Source: JACRAO01 sp964490895 (GTDB lineage: Bacteria; Bdellovibrionota; UBA1018). From it: a stretch of 19,806 nucleotides of DNA. Of this stretch, positions 12,989-19,806 are shown piece by piece. The notes below the pieces were generated by a model. That model was not told the DNA's origin. It searched no databases and saw only the letters and a list, made by a program, of their open reading frames with translations. Every line of letters begins with the position of its first letter. Position 1 is the first letter of the stretch. Location of the stretch: contig CAZBEI010000082.1 in assembly GCA_964490895.1 (NCBI GenBank), positions 1-19,806 on the forward strand. Direction: 5' to 3'. A program made the position numbers and the translations under genes.

Positions 12989-14668
12989 ATGGTGGGAAAA
13001 AATATAACTCTCGGGTGGGTCTGTTTTGTGTGTTCGAATTGTACAGGCCAACTCCCAGGTTCTTTTCGCCTTGCGCAGCAAGAGCAAACTTTTAGTGCTC
13101 AGCAAGACATTAATACTAAAATTGATCTCCTTTGGGTGGTTGATAATTCCGCGAGTATGGATGTCTCTCAACAAAAACTCAGAAATGGATTTTCAGGATT
13201 TGCGCAAAAATACATGCAACCGACGTGGGACATTCGCGTCGCAGTGATCACAACTGATATTTATTTGGCTCATAAGAGTTTTTTTAATTATCTCAACAAA
13301 ATGATTCCTAAAACACCAGGGTGGAAATCCACATACATTGGCTCTCGTTTAGGAACATTTGTGAACCCCAGTTGGAATCCAGATTTTGTGAATTTGGTAA
13401 CAGGCGCTTTTGATGCAGGAGTTCTCTATGGTGAACTTGTCCCTGTCTGGAATCAAAATTATGCGAAGCTTTTGCCAAGTTTACATGACGGTCCCATTCC
13501 CGCTCTTTGCTCGGAGCTCATGCCTTATTTTTTAAAAGGTCCTACTCAATGTGCAACTCGCGATGATCAAACAAAAACAACCGGTGCGGAGAAATGCATT
13601 TCGCCTGATGCAAGCAAAGGGGAAAGTAGCGTCGTAGAATGCGTGAATACAGTTGAAAACAACACGATCCATTCTGGAAGAGCTATTATTTCAACTCTGC
13701 CACCCAAGGGGACTCCCGCAGATCTAGCTTGGAGTACACAGCTGATCAGAGATTTTATGATCAATGTGAGCACGGGGAGCGCAGGGCATGGATCAGAGAG
13801 AGGTTTGGGTTCTGTGCTGCAGTTGTTAGAAGATAATGAGCATACAGATACTGCTTTTTTTAGAAAAGATTCGCTGAGAGGAATTATTTTTGTCTCAGAT
13901 GAGGAAGACCAAACGCAAGAAATTCCAGACTCTCCAGATTCTGATTTTTCTCCACAGACATACTATAAATGTGATCAAGCTTCTTTAGAGAACATGAATC
14001 CTAGTGTTTCTGTCAGTGGTAATAATGGGTATTGTTGTTCTGATCTAAATAAAAATTGTACTTATGGAAGCAGGGGTACCTCATGCCCTGTCAAAACGGT
14101 TGATGGTTTTAGCTACCGACTGAGCATCTGCGCAGATGAGACAAAGCTTATTGCAGTCTCAGAGGTGAAAACAAAAATAGACGATTTTTTTAAATCTCTC
14201 GATGGTTCTGGCAGTAGTGATCCAAGTTATTTTGTTATATCCATTGTACCTTCGACCTCCCAGGCAATTCAGGAAATGCAGCAATCTCGAGATCTGGACG
14301 ATCAAAAAGTGGGTGCTCTAAAAAGTATAGCGGTCGATCGAGGGGATCGCTACATCCAGCTTGGAAACTTAGTCGGAAACAATTCCTTGTCCATGAATAT
14401 TGCAGAAGAAAATTATTCCGTTCTTTTAGATGAAATTGGAAAAACAATCATAGAAAAAAAGAGCACTTTTACTTTAGGGAGAGCTCCCACGAGTGTCGAA
14501 GATATGATTGTAAAAATACTCCACGAAGATGGAACTACAACAGTGATCGGGTCTGACAAATTTATAATCAAAGTAAAATCCCTTGTGATTTCTGATCAAG
14601 CGCTTGTTTTGTCATTCAAGTCGACTGATAAAATTAGCATTAACTACCAACCTAAAACGATCTTTTAA
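12989..14668 (+). CDS. Exported von Willebrand factor A-domain protein
   Basis: A 559-residue protein. A short hydrophobic N-terminus (VCFVCSNCTG) looks like an export or lipoprotein signal, but the lipobox is atypical. The VWA domain starts at ~residue 43: strand KIDLLWVVDNSASM gives the metal-binding DxSxS (Asp52, Ser54, Ser56), followed by WDIRVAVITTD (strand 2) and, after a long insertion, RGIIFVSDEEDQT, which supplies the later acidic strand. The middle (about 150-260) carries several cysteines and may be a disulfide-bonded insertion; a second cysteine cluster (YCCSDLNKNC, RGTSCP) lies around 345-370. The C-terminus is beta-rich and Ig-like in pattern. The family binds proteins through Mg2+ at the MIDAS site, so an adhesion or scaffold role outside the inner membrane is plausible. 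GAGGA precedes the ATG by 3 bases. It sits 15 bp before the TolQ-like gene in the same operon. Confidence 0.87.
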   Translation: MVGKNITLGWVCFVCSNCTGQLPGSFRLAQQEQTFSAQQDINTKIDLLWVVDNSASMDVSQQKLRNGFSGFAQKYMQPTWDIRVAVITTDIYLAHKSFFNYLNKMIPKTPGWKSTYIGSRLGTFVNPSWNPDFVNLVTGAFDAGVLYGELVPVWNQNYAKLLPSLHDGPIPALCSELMPYFLKGPTQCATRDDQTKTTGAEKCISPDASKGESSVVECVNTVENNTIHSGRAIISTLPPKGTPADLAWSTQLIRDFMINVSTGSAGHGSERGLGSVLQLLEDNEHTDTAFFRKDSLRGIIFVSDEEDQTQEIPDSPDSDFSPQTYYKCDQASLENMNPSVSVSGNNGYCCSDLNKNCTYGSRGTSCPVKTVDGFSYRLSICADETKLIAVSEVKTKIDDFFKSLDGSGSSDPSYFVISIVPSTSQAIQEMQQSRDLDDQKVGALKSIAVDRGDRYIQLGNLVGNNSLSMNIAEENYSVLLDEIGKTIIEKKSTFTLGRAPTSVEDMIVKILHEDGTTTVIGSDKFIIKVKSLVISDQALVLSFKSTDKISINYQPKTIF

Positions 14669-14683
14669 AAAGGAGAACTATTT

Positions 14684-15439
14684 ATGATGGCTTTATTCGA
14701 AGTGATGAAAACTGGTTTTTGGCATATTTTCCCTATTTTGCTGGCGGGAACATTTGCTTTGGCTATTATTATAGAACGCTTTCGAGCGCTTTTTAAATTA
14801 TATCCGCTCAAAGATACACAAGGGTTTTTTGATAAAATCACAGACCTTATTTTACTGGGTAAAATCGGAGAGGCCATTACCCTTTGTGATCGGTACCCGC
14901 TTAAGCCCACGGCGTGTGTAACTAAACAGGCATTATTGAGAGCACACCAACCTGAAAACCTTATAGAACATGGAGTCGAGCTCGCCGTGGGAGAGTCCAC
15001 TCTTGGGATTCAAAAAAGAACTTCGTTTCTAGCTACCATTGCAAATGTGGCCACTCTCTTGGGGCTTTTTGGAACAATCGCTGGGCTCATTCATTCTTTC
15101 GAAGCAGTCGGCCACGCTGATCCTCAACAAAAAGCTGCTCTTTTAGCGGCTGGTATCTCCACAGCAATGAATGCAACACTGCTGGGGCTAGCTGTGGCTA
15201 TTCCATGCATGATTGCGTTTAGTTTTTTGATGAACAAAACCAACCGTCTCATGAGTGAAGTCGATCAATCAGCATCCCGTATTTTAGATATTTTAAAACA
15301 ACGTTATTATGCTGCAGAGTCAGAAGTTTTAAATCCGAGGGTGAGCCATTTGCAAGATGATGATGATCACACTGAGATTTTAGAGGTGGCTGCCCATTCG
15401 CATAAAACAAAATCAAATACTTTAAGGAGGGCTGCGTAA
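14684..15439 (+). CDS. TolQ/ExbB/MotA-family proton channel subunit
   Basis: Inner-membrane stator protein of 251 residues. It has the three-helix layout of the family: helix 1 at ~14-32, a cytoplasmic domain, then helices 2 and 3 at ~117-137 and ~162-184. The signatures are SFLATIANVATLLGLFGTIAGL (114-135, key residues Leu125-Gly127-Thr131) and ISTAMNATLLGLAVAIP (158-174, with the conserved GL-x-VAIP). Such proteins form pentamers around a TolR/ExbD pair and use the proton motive force to move or pull a partner across the periplasm. The C-terminal tail is long and has a run of aspartates (225-228) followed by histidines. AAGGAG lies 8 bases from the ATG. Only 2 bp separate it from the first TolR-like gene. 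TolQ and ExbB themselves are less likely because tolA, tolB, pal and tonB are absent. Confidence 0.93.
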   Translation: MMALFEVMKTGFWHIFPILLAGTFALAIIIERFRALFKLYPLKDTQGFFDKITDLILLGKIGEAITLCDRYPLKPTACVTKQALLRAHQPENLIEHGVELAVGESTLGIQKRTSFLATIANVATLLGLFGTIAGLIHSFEAVGHADPQQKAALLAAGISTAMNATLLGLAVAIPCMIAFSFLMNKTNRLMSEVDQSASRILDILKQRYYAAESEVLNPRVSHLQDDDDHTEILEVAAHSHKTKSNTLRRAA

Positions 15440-15441
15440 CA

Positions 15442-15885
15442 ATGAATATTTCACATGAAAATTTTAAGAAAGGAAGATTTCATAGCCAGGACTTTGACCT
15501 CAATCTGGCTTCGATTATTGATTGTCTTACTGTACTGATTACTTTTACATTGGCTTCGGCTTCGTTTTTATCCATCGGGATTTTGGATGCTGGCGTTTCC
15601 TCAGCTGGAGAAGAAGCGAAAAGCGAAATTCCTCCTGAAATCAATCTCAGCATTGAACTCAAGCAAGATCAAAGAATAGAACTCAAAATACAAGGAAAAG
15701 TAAATAAAACAGACACCCTTTCTTTCGAAAAATTAACGCCTTATCTAAAAGAGCTCAAAGCCAGATGGCCTTCTCTTCAGTCTGCGACTCTTTTAGCCCA
15801 AAATCGAGTGGAGTATAAAGAAGTCATCAAAACAATGGAAGAGCTTAAGAAATCCTTACCCCTTGTTTTGCTAGGAGGATTTTAG
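15442..15885 (+). CDS. TolR/ExbD-family protein, first copy
   Basis: A 147-residue protein with a short cytoplasmic N-terminus, one membrane helix (~22-45, LNLASIIDCLTVLITFTLAS) and a periplasmic domain of about 100 residues. Asp27 in IIDCLTVL sits where ExbD/TolR carry the essential proton-accepting aspartate. The periplasmic part has the family pattern: INLSIELKQDQRIELKIQGK, a helix (FEKLTPYLKELKARWP), a strand ATLLAQNRVEYKEV with a final helix and LVLLGGF. It differs greatly in sequence from the second copy that follows, so this is not a recent duplication. AAGGAGG sits 11 bases upstream of the ATG, inside the end of the TolQ-like gene. With the second copy it would make a mixed dimer in the channel centre, as thought for AglQ/AglS of Myxococcus. 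Confidence 0.9.
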   Translation: MNISHENFKKGRFHSQDFDLNLASIIDCLTVLITFTLASASFLSIGILDAGVSSAGEEAKSEIPPEINLSIELKQDQRIELKIQGKVNKTDTLSFEKLTPYLKELKARWPSLQSATLLAQNRVEYKEVIKTMEELKKSLPLVLLGGF

Positions 15886-15888
15886 ATC

Positions 15889-16389
15889 ATGAAAAGAAAA
15901 TTTTTGCACAGACGAATGGAAGGCGAAGAAATGAGTTTACAGATCACATCCATGGCGGATGTTTTTATTATTTTACTGGTTTTTTTGTTAAAAAGTTATG
16001 CAGGAGGGATTGTCAATATCCAACCCTCGCAAGGCACGAAATTGCCCCAGGCTTTTGCAGCCAATCCTGCGGTTGAGGCTCTGAAAGTAGAAGTTACCGA
16101 GAAACAAATTCAAATAGAAGGAGCTGACTCTTTTTCTCTCAATGGATTTTACTTTGATCCGACAGACGTTTTACAAAATGGAGCTTCTCAAAAATTGAGT
16201 CAGCTTTTTGAGAAAGAGAGAAAAAAGCAAATCCTTATTGCTCAAAATAATGCAGACGTCAAATTGGATCCTAAGTTGCTGATTCTTGCTGATCAAAAAG
16301 TGCCTTACTCTACGATTAAAACTGTTTTAGCTTCTGCAGCGGTGCAAGGGTATACCGATTTTAAATTAGCAGTAATTCAGGGAGATTGA
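15889..16389 (+). CDS. TolR/ExbD-family protein, second copy
   Basis: A 166-residue protein with a basic cytoplasmic N-terminus (MKRKFLHRR), one membrane helix and a periplasmic domain. The helix SLQITSMADVFIILLVFLLKS has Asp24 at the conserved proton-carrying position and is a closer match to canonical ExbD (xMxDVxxxLLVF) than the first copy. The periplasmic region has the expected strand-helix layout (ALKVEVTEKQIQIEG, LSQLFEKERKKQILIAQNN, VPYSTIKTVLASAAVQGYTDFKLAVIQ). It starts 3 bp after the first copy, with AGGAGG 10 bases upstream. Both copies keep Asp, so both could take part in ion flow. It is followed directly by the TPR gene. Confidence 0.92.
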   Translation: MKRKFLHRRMEGEEMSLQITSMADVFIILLVFLLKSYAGGIVNIQPSQGTKLPQAFAANPAVEALKVEVTEKQIQIEGADSFSLNGFYFDPTDVLQNGASQKLSQLFEKERKKQILIAQNNADVKLDPKLLILADQKVPYSTIKTVLASAAVQGYTDFKLAVIQGD

Positions 16390-16392
16390 TTT

Positions 16393-19300
16393 GTGAAGGT
16401 CTTATTTGGAATTTTTTTTGCAGTTTATTTTTTTAGCAGTACTGCTCTTGGAGGTCCAGATTTTCAAATTAGTTCTGGACTTATTCAAGAACAATACGAA
16501 AGGGATGTCGACGAAGTTGCACTTTCTTCGCAGGAAAGTGCGATTGCTAAACTCTCCCGCCTCACTAAAAAATATCAGGGTACAGAACAGGAGGCGCCTC
16601 TGCTTTTGCATTTGGCAGAAGCTGAACAAAAAAAAGCAGCTCTACTCTTTCGAATTGCCCACGGGATTGCGCATTCGAACAAAAAAGCACTGGATTTAGG
16701 AAATTATAAAAAAGGAATGCAAAAATCGGCACAAACGTTGACACAGTTTGTTTTAAAATTTCCTCATTCAGTGGAGCTTTCGCAGGCTCTCTTTATGAGA
16801 GGAAAAGCATACGAGGAAATAGGGGATAAACTGAAAGCTTCGCAAGACTATTTGAGTTTAGTTCAACGTTTTCCGGAAGCAGAGGAGGCTTTGCAAGCTT
16901 ATCTGTCGCTCGCGGAGTTCTCGATCGAATCAAACATGCATGTAAAAGCGATCCAGTATCTAACAGAAATAGAAAAACACCCAGAAAGCGCACACTATCC
17001 CTTTGCACTTTATAAGCTAGCATGGTCGCACTATAACCTAAAAAATATCCCTCAAGCCCTTTCTTTTGCCGAAAGAAATATCAAGTACTATCAGGCAAAG
17101 GAAAAACTGACTTCCTCAGACGAAGCTTTGCTCGAAAATATTTTATTAGATTCTACTTTGTTTTATTTCGAAGGTTATGAGAGCAATCCTCATGCCTATT
17201 CTGTAAACGAAGCTTTGGGGGTTTTTAAGAGACTCCATTTGTCAAAAATGTTGGGGCCAAAAATATTTGGAAAGATGTTTTTGCGTTTTGCAAAATTGTT
17301 GCGCTCACATGGGCATGAGGAAAATTTAATACGCTGGAAAGATGAGATCTTGCATTCTGAAATGGGCACTCCTGAAAGCCTAGAGGTGGTCTTGATCACA
17401 TATGAGTATTTTTTTAACAAACGGAAATATGCTCAACTCGTTGAGTTTTCTAGAGATTTTTTGAAGGTTTATAAAAAACACCCCGAGTTCGATGCTTTTA
17501 CAAAAGTTCATAAAACTTTACTGGAGACGGCAGAAAACTTGCAGAGTGTCTTAATTAAAAACAAAAAAGCAGATAACCTGATCGAATACAGCTCAATTTT
17601 GGCTACTCTATATGACGTTTTTACTCAAATTGTTCCTGAAAAAGACCCGAGAATTGCACAAATTCATTACAACTTGGCAGAAACGTTGTTCGAAATTCAA
17701 GATTATGATTTGGCTACCCAGCACTATCGATGGATCGTCGATCATGACGCTTTGGGTGGAAAAGTGTCGGATGCGACACTCAAGGCCATTTCAAGTCGGT
17801 ATGAGGTTTTAAAAAAGAGGCAACTCATTCCGAGCGAATTAAAGCCGCAAGATCCTAAAATGGTGCAACACAAAGAAAAAGACCCTCTTTTAAAAGAGTG
17901 GCTCGCTTGGGTGGATCATAGTTTTCAGCAATCCAAAAAAATAAGCAAAGATTTTGAGAGTTTTTACTTCGATTCTAATCGTGCTTTGTATGCCTGTGGC
18001 GAAGTTGGGGCGGCTTTAGAGAGATTGAAAAATTTTGCATTAAAGTATTCGGAGTCTCCCTTTGCAATTCCCTCTGCAAGCTTAGTGATAGATACTCAGG
18101 TGGAGAGTTCGGATTGGGAGTCAGCCTTAAAGCAAAGTTATGAATTTTTGAAAGTTCCAAAATGGAAAGGCACCGAGTTTTCTGTCCGGCTGCTTGAGAT
18201 CGCCTCAGATGCCTCGTATAAAAAAATAGAAAATCTTTATTTGAGTCACTCTTTTGAGAGTTCATTAAAGGAGCTAGAGAGTTATCTCAAAAAATATCCC
18301 AAGAATAAACGTTTTGTAGACGCTCTCAGTTTGGCTGGGCAATTGGCAATAAAACTCAACGATAGAGATAAAGCACATTTTTATTTTTCAAAAATAATTT
18401 CAGATTTCCAAAAAAGCGAATCAGGTCACAACGCCTTGTTGGCGAGAGCAGAGTTAAATTTAGAAAACTATCGATTCCATGAAGCTGTTCAAGATTATCG
18501 AAATTTTTTAAGCAGCTCTCAAAAAAAAGAAACGACAGATAGTGCTCTGCGAAAAAAAGCATTATTGGTGAGTTGGCTTTCTTCGAGTCCTGGAGATCTG
18601 AGGCTCACTCTTGAGCAGAAAACGATTTGTACTGAAGATTTAGAGCTGGAGTGCGATCGCTATCGGGCCATTGATTTATTTCAGACAAAAAACCGCTTAG
18701 TTCGCGAAGAAAATTTGGAGCTTGCCTTCGAAAATGCTAGAAAAGGGAGGGATGCAAACATCGGTCTTTGGGCTTTTGTCGCCATGGCGGGACTCAAAGA
18801 ATTAGGGTTTCGAGATCGACTGCTATTGGTGAGGCAGTTTGCAACTCATTGGGATGTCTTAGATCCTTTGATTCAATATTCTTTGGTGTCGGAAATAAAT
18901 GTCTTTATTCCTAAAATTTTCCAACTCAATCGACTGATGATGAAAGAAGTTGCTCCTTTGAGAGCACCTCTGGGAGGAGGAGAAAAATACATCACACGGA
19001 GAATCGAAGTGATCCATGAAATGGAAAATGCAGCTACAGTGGTGATGAAACTCCCTTGGTCTCGAGTTCGAGCGTTAGTGCTTAACGAAATGGCTGCGCT
19101 TTATTTAGATTTCTCAAAAGACTTAAGTGCTTTGTCCTCCGGAGAGGAGTCATCTGAGTTTAAGCGGTTGATGATTCCTTTCGAAGAGAAAGGCCAGGAG
19201 ATGAGGCGAAAAGCATTCGAAATGGCATCCCACTTTGCCATCGAAGAGGAACCTTTTCGGCTGATCAGTGATGCATTTTTTCAAGACAATCCGTCTCAGG

Positions 19301-19749
19301 CAGAAAAAATAATGTTTAAGGGGGCTCTCCCTGTGAGAGTCGCTATTGATGCTTCGTTGTTTGAAAAAAAAAGCGATCCTAGTTTATTTTTGATGATTTG
19401 GTCTCAGTCTCTCAAACTCAAGCAGTGGCATAAGGTGGCCTATTTGCTACAAGAAGCACATGATAAAAAATCAGTCTCAGCAGTTCAGTTGGGAATTTTT
19501 AAAGCCATTGCATTTGCTCAAGCTGGCGCTCAGGGGGAGGCTCTCCAAGAGTTAGAGAAAGTGGGCGGTACCGAAAAACTAAAGCTAAGTTTGGTGCTTT
19601 TGAGTTATTACCTCAATGCATACTCAAGGGAAAAAGCTACGAAAGTATACAGTGAAATCGAAAAGCTTCAGCCTAATCACACGGGTGAATTTATGAGTCT
19701 CGGAAAACTAAATCAAATCCTTACTTCTCGCGCTGGCAGTGCACTTTGA
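16393..19749 (+). CDS. Very large secreted TPR-repeat protein
   Basis: A 1118-residue protein with a Sec signal peptide (MKVLFGIFFAVYFFSSTALG, cleavage probably near residue 20), hence periplasmic or outer-membrane associated. It is almost all helical. Repeats of TPR type are seen, for example around 100-215 (VELSQALFMRGKAYEEIGD; ALQAYLSLAEFSIESN; PFALYKLAWSHYNLKN), 420-450 (AQIHYNLAETLFEIQDYDLA) and 620-720 (FVDALSLAGQLAIKLND; NALLARAELNLENYRF). Several repeats resemble the YfiO/BamD subgroup, with FP or YP ending each unit. The C-terminal ~350 residues show no clear repeats. The start is a GTG at 16393, chosen from the signal peptide, with GGAG 8 bases upstream. It sits 3 bp after the second TolR-like gene. 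Large TPR proteins accompany TolQR-type motors in the Myxococcus gliding machinery (Glt proteins); a scaffold for force transmission is inferred, not shown. Confidence 0.88.
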   Translation: MKVLFGIFFAVYFFSSTALGGPDFQISSGLIQEQYERDVDEVALSSQESAIAKLSRLTKKYQGTEQEAPLLLHLAEAEQKKAALLFRIAHGIAHSNKKALDLGNYKKGMQKSAQTLTQFVLKFPHSVELSQALFMRGKAYEEIGDKLKASQDYLSLVQRFPEAEEALQAYLSLAEFSIESNMHVKAIQYLTEIEKHPESAHYPFALYKLAWSHYNLKNIPQALSFAERNIKYYQAKEKLTSSDEALLENILLDSTLFYFEGYESNPHAYSVNEALGVFKRLHLSKMLGPKIFGKMFLRFAKLLRSHGHEENLIRWKDEILHSEMGTPESLEVVLITYEYFFNKRKYAQLVEFSRDFLKVYKKHPEFDAFTKVHKTLLETAENLQSVLIKNKKADNLIEYSSILATLYDVFTQIVPEKDPRIAQIHYNLAETLFEIQDYDLATQHYRWIVDHDALGGKVSDATLKAISSRYEVLKKRQLIPSELKPQDPKMVQHKEKDPLLKEWLAWVDHSFQQSKKISKDFESFYFDSNRALYACGEVGAALERLKNFALKYSESPFAIPSASLVIDTQVESSDWESALKQSYEFLKVPKWKGTEFSVRLLEIASDASYKKIENLYLSHSFESSLKELESYLKKYPKNKRFVDALSLAGQLAIKLNDRDKAHFYFSKIISDFQKSESGHNALLARAELNLENYRFHEAVQDYRNFLSSSQKKETTDSALRKKALLVSWLSSSPGDLRLTLEQKTICTEDLELECDRYRAIDLFQTKNRLVREENLELAFENARKGRDANIGLWAFVAMAGLKELGFRDRLLLVRQFATHWDVLDPLIQYSLVSEINVFIPKIFQLNRLMMKEVAPLRAPLGGGEKYITRRIEVIHEMENAATVVMKLPWSRVRALVLNEMAALYLDFSKDLSALSSGEESSEFKRLMIPFEEKGQEMRRKAFEMASHFAIEEEPFRLISDAFFQDNPSQAEKIMFKGALPVRVAIDASLFEKKSDPSLFLMIWSQSLKLKQWHKVAYLLQEAHDKKSVSAVQLGIFKAIAFAQAGAQGEALQELEKVGGTEKLKLSLVLLSYYLNAYSREKATKVYSEIEKLQPNHTGEFMSLGKLNQILTSRAGSAL

Positions 19750-19797
19750 TCCCAAGATTTTGTGTGGTGATGCAATTTTGAGAGTGGTCTGGGAATT

Positions 19798-19804
19798 AAA
19801 GGAG
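19798..19804 (+). promoter_or_regulatory. Ribosome binding site of a gene just beyond the right edge
   Basis: AAAGGAG lies two bases from the window end, 48 bp after the TPR stop, on the operon's strand. No terminator is seen between. The likely reading is that another gene of the operon begins within ~10 bases outside the window. Confidence 0.4.
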
Positions 19805-19806
19805 TG

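Noticed and set aside
14235..14447. Minus-strand frame inside the VWA-domain gene
   Set aside because: Shadow of a clear coding region; no start signals or family features.
14684..16389. tolQ-tolR of the Tol-Pal system or exbB-exbD of a TonB system
   Set aside because: Two TolR-type genes follow one TolQ-type gene, and tolA, tolB, pal and tonB are absent; the TPR and VWA neighbours fit an Agl-type motor better, so no tol or exb symbols were assigned.
18653..18660. GCGATCGC octamer, the HIP1 motif of cyanobacteria
   Set aside because: I noticed only this one copy; a lone palindrome is expected by chance and nothing else suggests a cyanobacterium.

Overview
This window looks like chromosomal DNA from a Gram-negative bacterium, most plausibly of the Bdellovibrionota or a neighbouring former deltaproteobacterial lineage. 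The clues are short lipoprotein genes with tight spacing and AGGAG-type ribosome binding sites, moderately AT-rich DNA, and above all a motor operon with one TolQ/ExbB/MotA-like gene, two TolR/ExbD-like genes and a very large secreted TPR protein. The taxon is an inference; no rRNA or other marker gene is present. There are no tRNA or rRNA genes, insertion sequences, CRISPR arrays or phage genes. No gene-free stretch exceeds 300 bases; the longest gap is the 186-base divergent region 12077-12262.

Region 1 (19-4679, minus strand) is a compact four-gene unit read leftward: a glycosidase-like TIM-barrel protein, an unrecognised cytoplasmic protein, an EI24/CysZ-type membrane protein and an MFS transporter. 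Three of the four junctions overlap or nearly touch, so they are probably co-transcribed. Its start lies only 39 bp from the divergent acyl-CoA dehydrogenase gene.

Region 2 (4719-8354) holds housekeeping metabolism: an isovaleryl-CoA-dehydrogenase-type flavoenzyme (+), the release-factor glutamine methyltransferase prmC (-), and dihydrolipoamide dehydrogenase (+).

Region 3 (8437-11592, plus strand) is a three-gene unit: a small lipoprotein, a YyaL/SSP411-type thioredoxin-domain protein (DUF255), and a secreted DUF4412-like protein. It converges, with 4 bp between stop codons, on a secreted six-cysteine protein on the minus strand (11597-12076).

Region 4 (12263 to the right edge, plus strand) is the most interesting part. 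One operon with a clear sigma70-like promoter (TTGCTT, 17 bp, TATAAT) encodes a lipoprotein, a von Willebrand factor A-domain exported protein with an intact DxSxS motif, a TolQ-like protein, two different TolR-like proteins that both keep the membrane aspartate, and a 1118-residue secreted TPR protein. The 1+2 stoichiometry resembles the AglRQS motor of Myxococcus gliding. I infer a proton-driven cell-envelope machine spanning inner membrane, periplasm and probably outer membrane. A ribosome binding site at the extreme right edge suggests the operon continues beyond the window.
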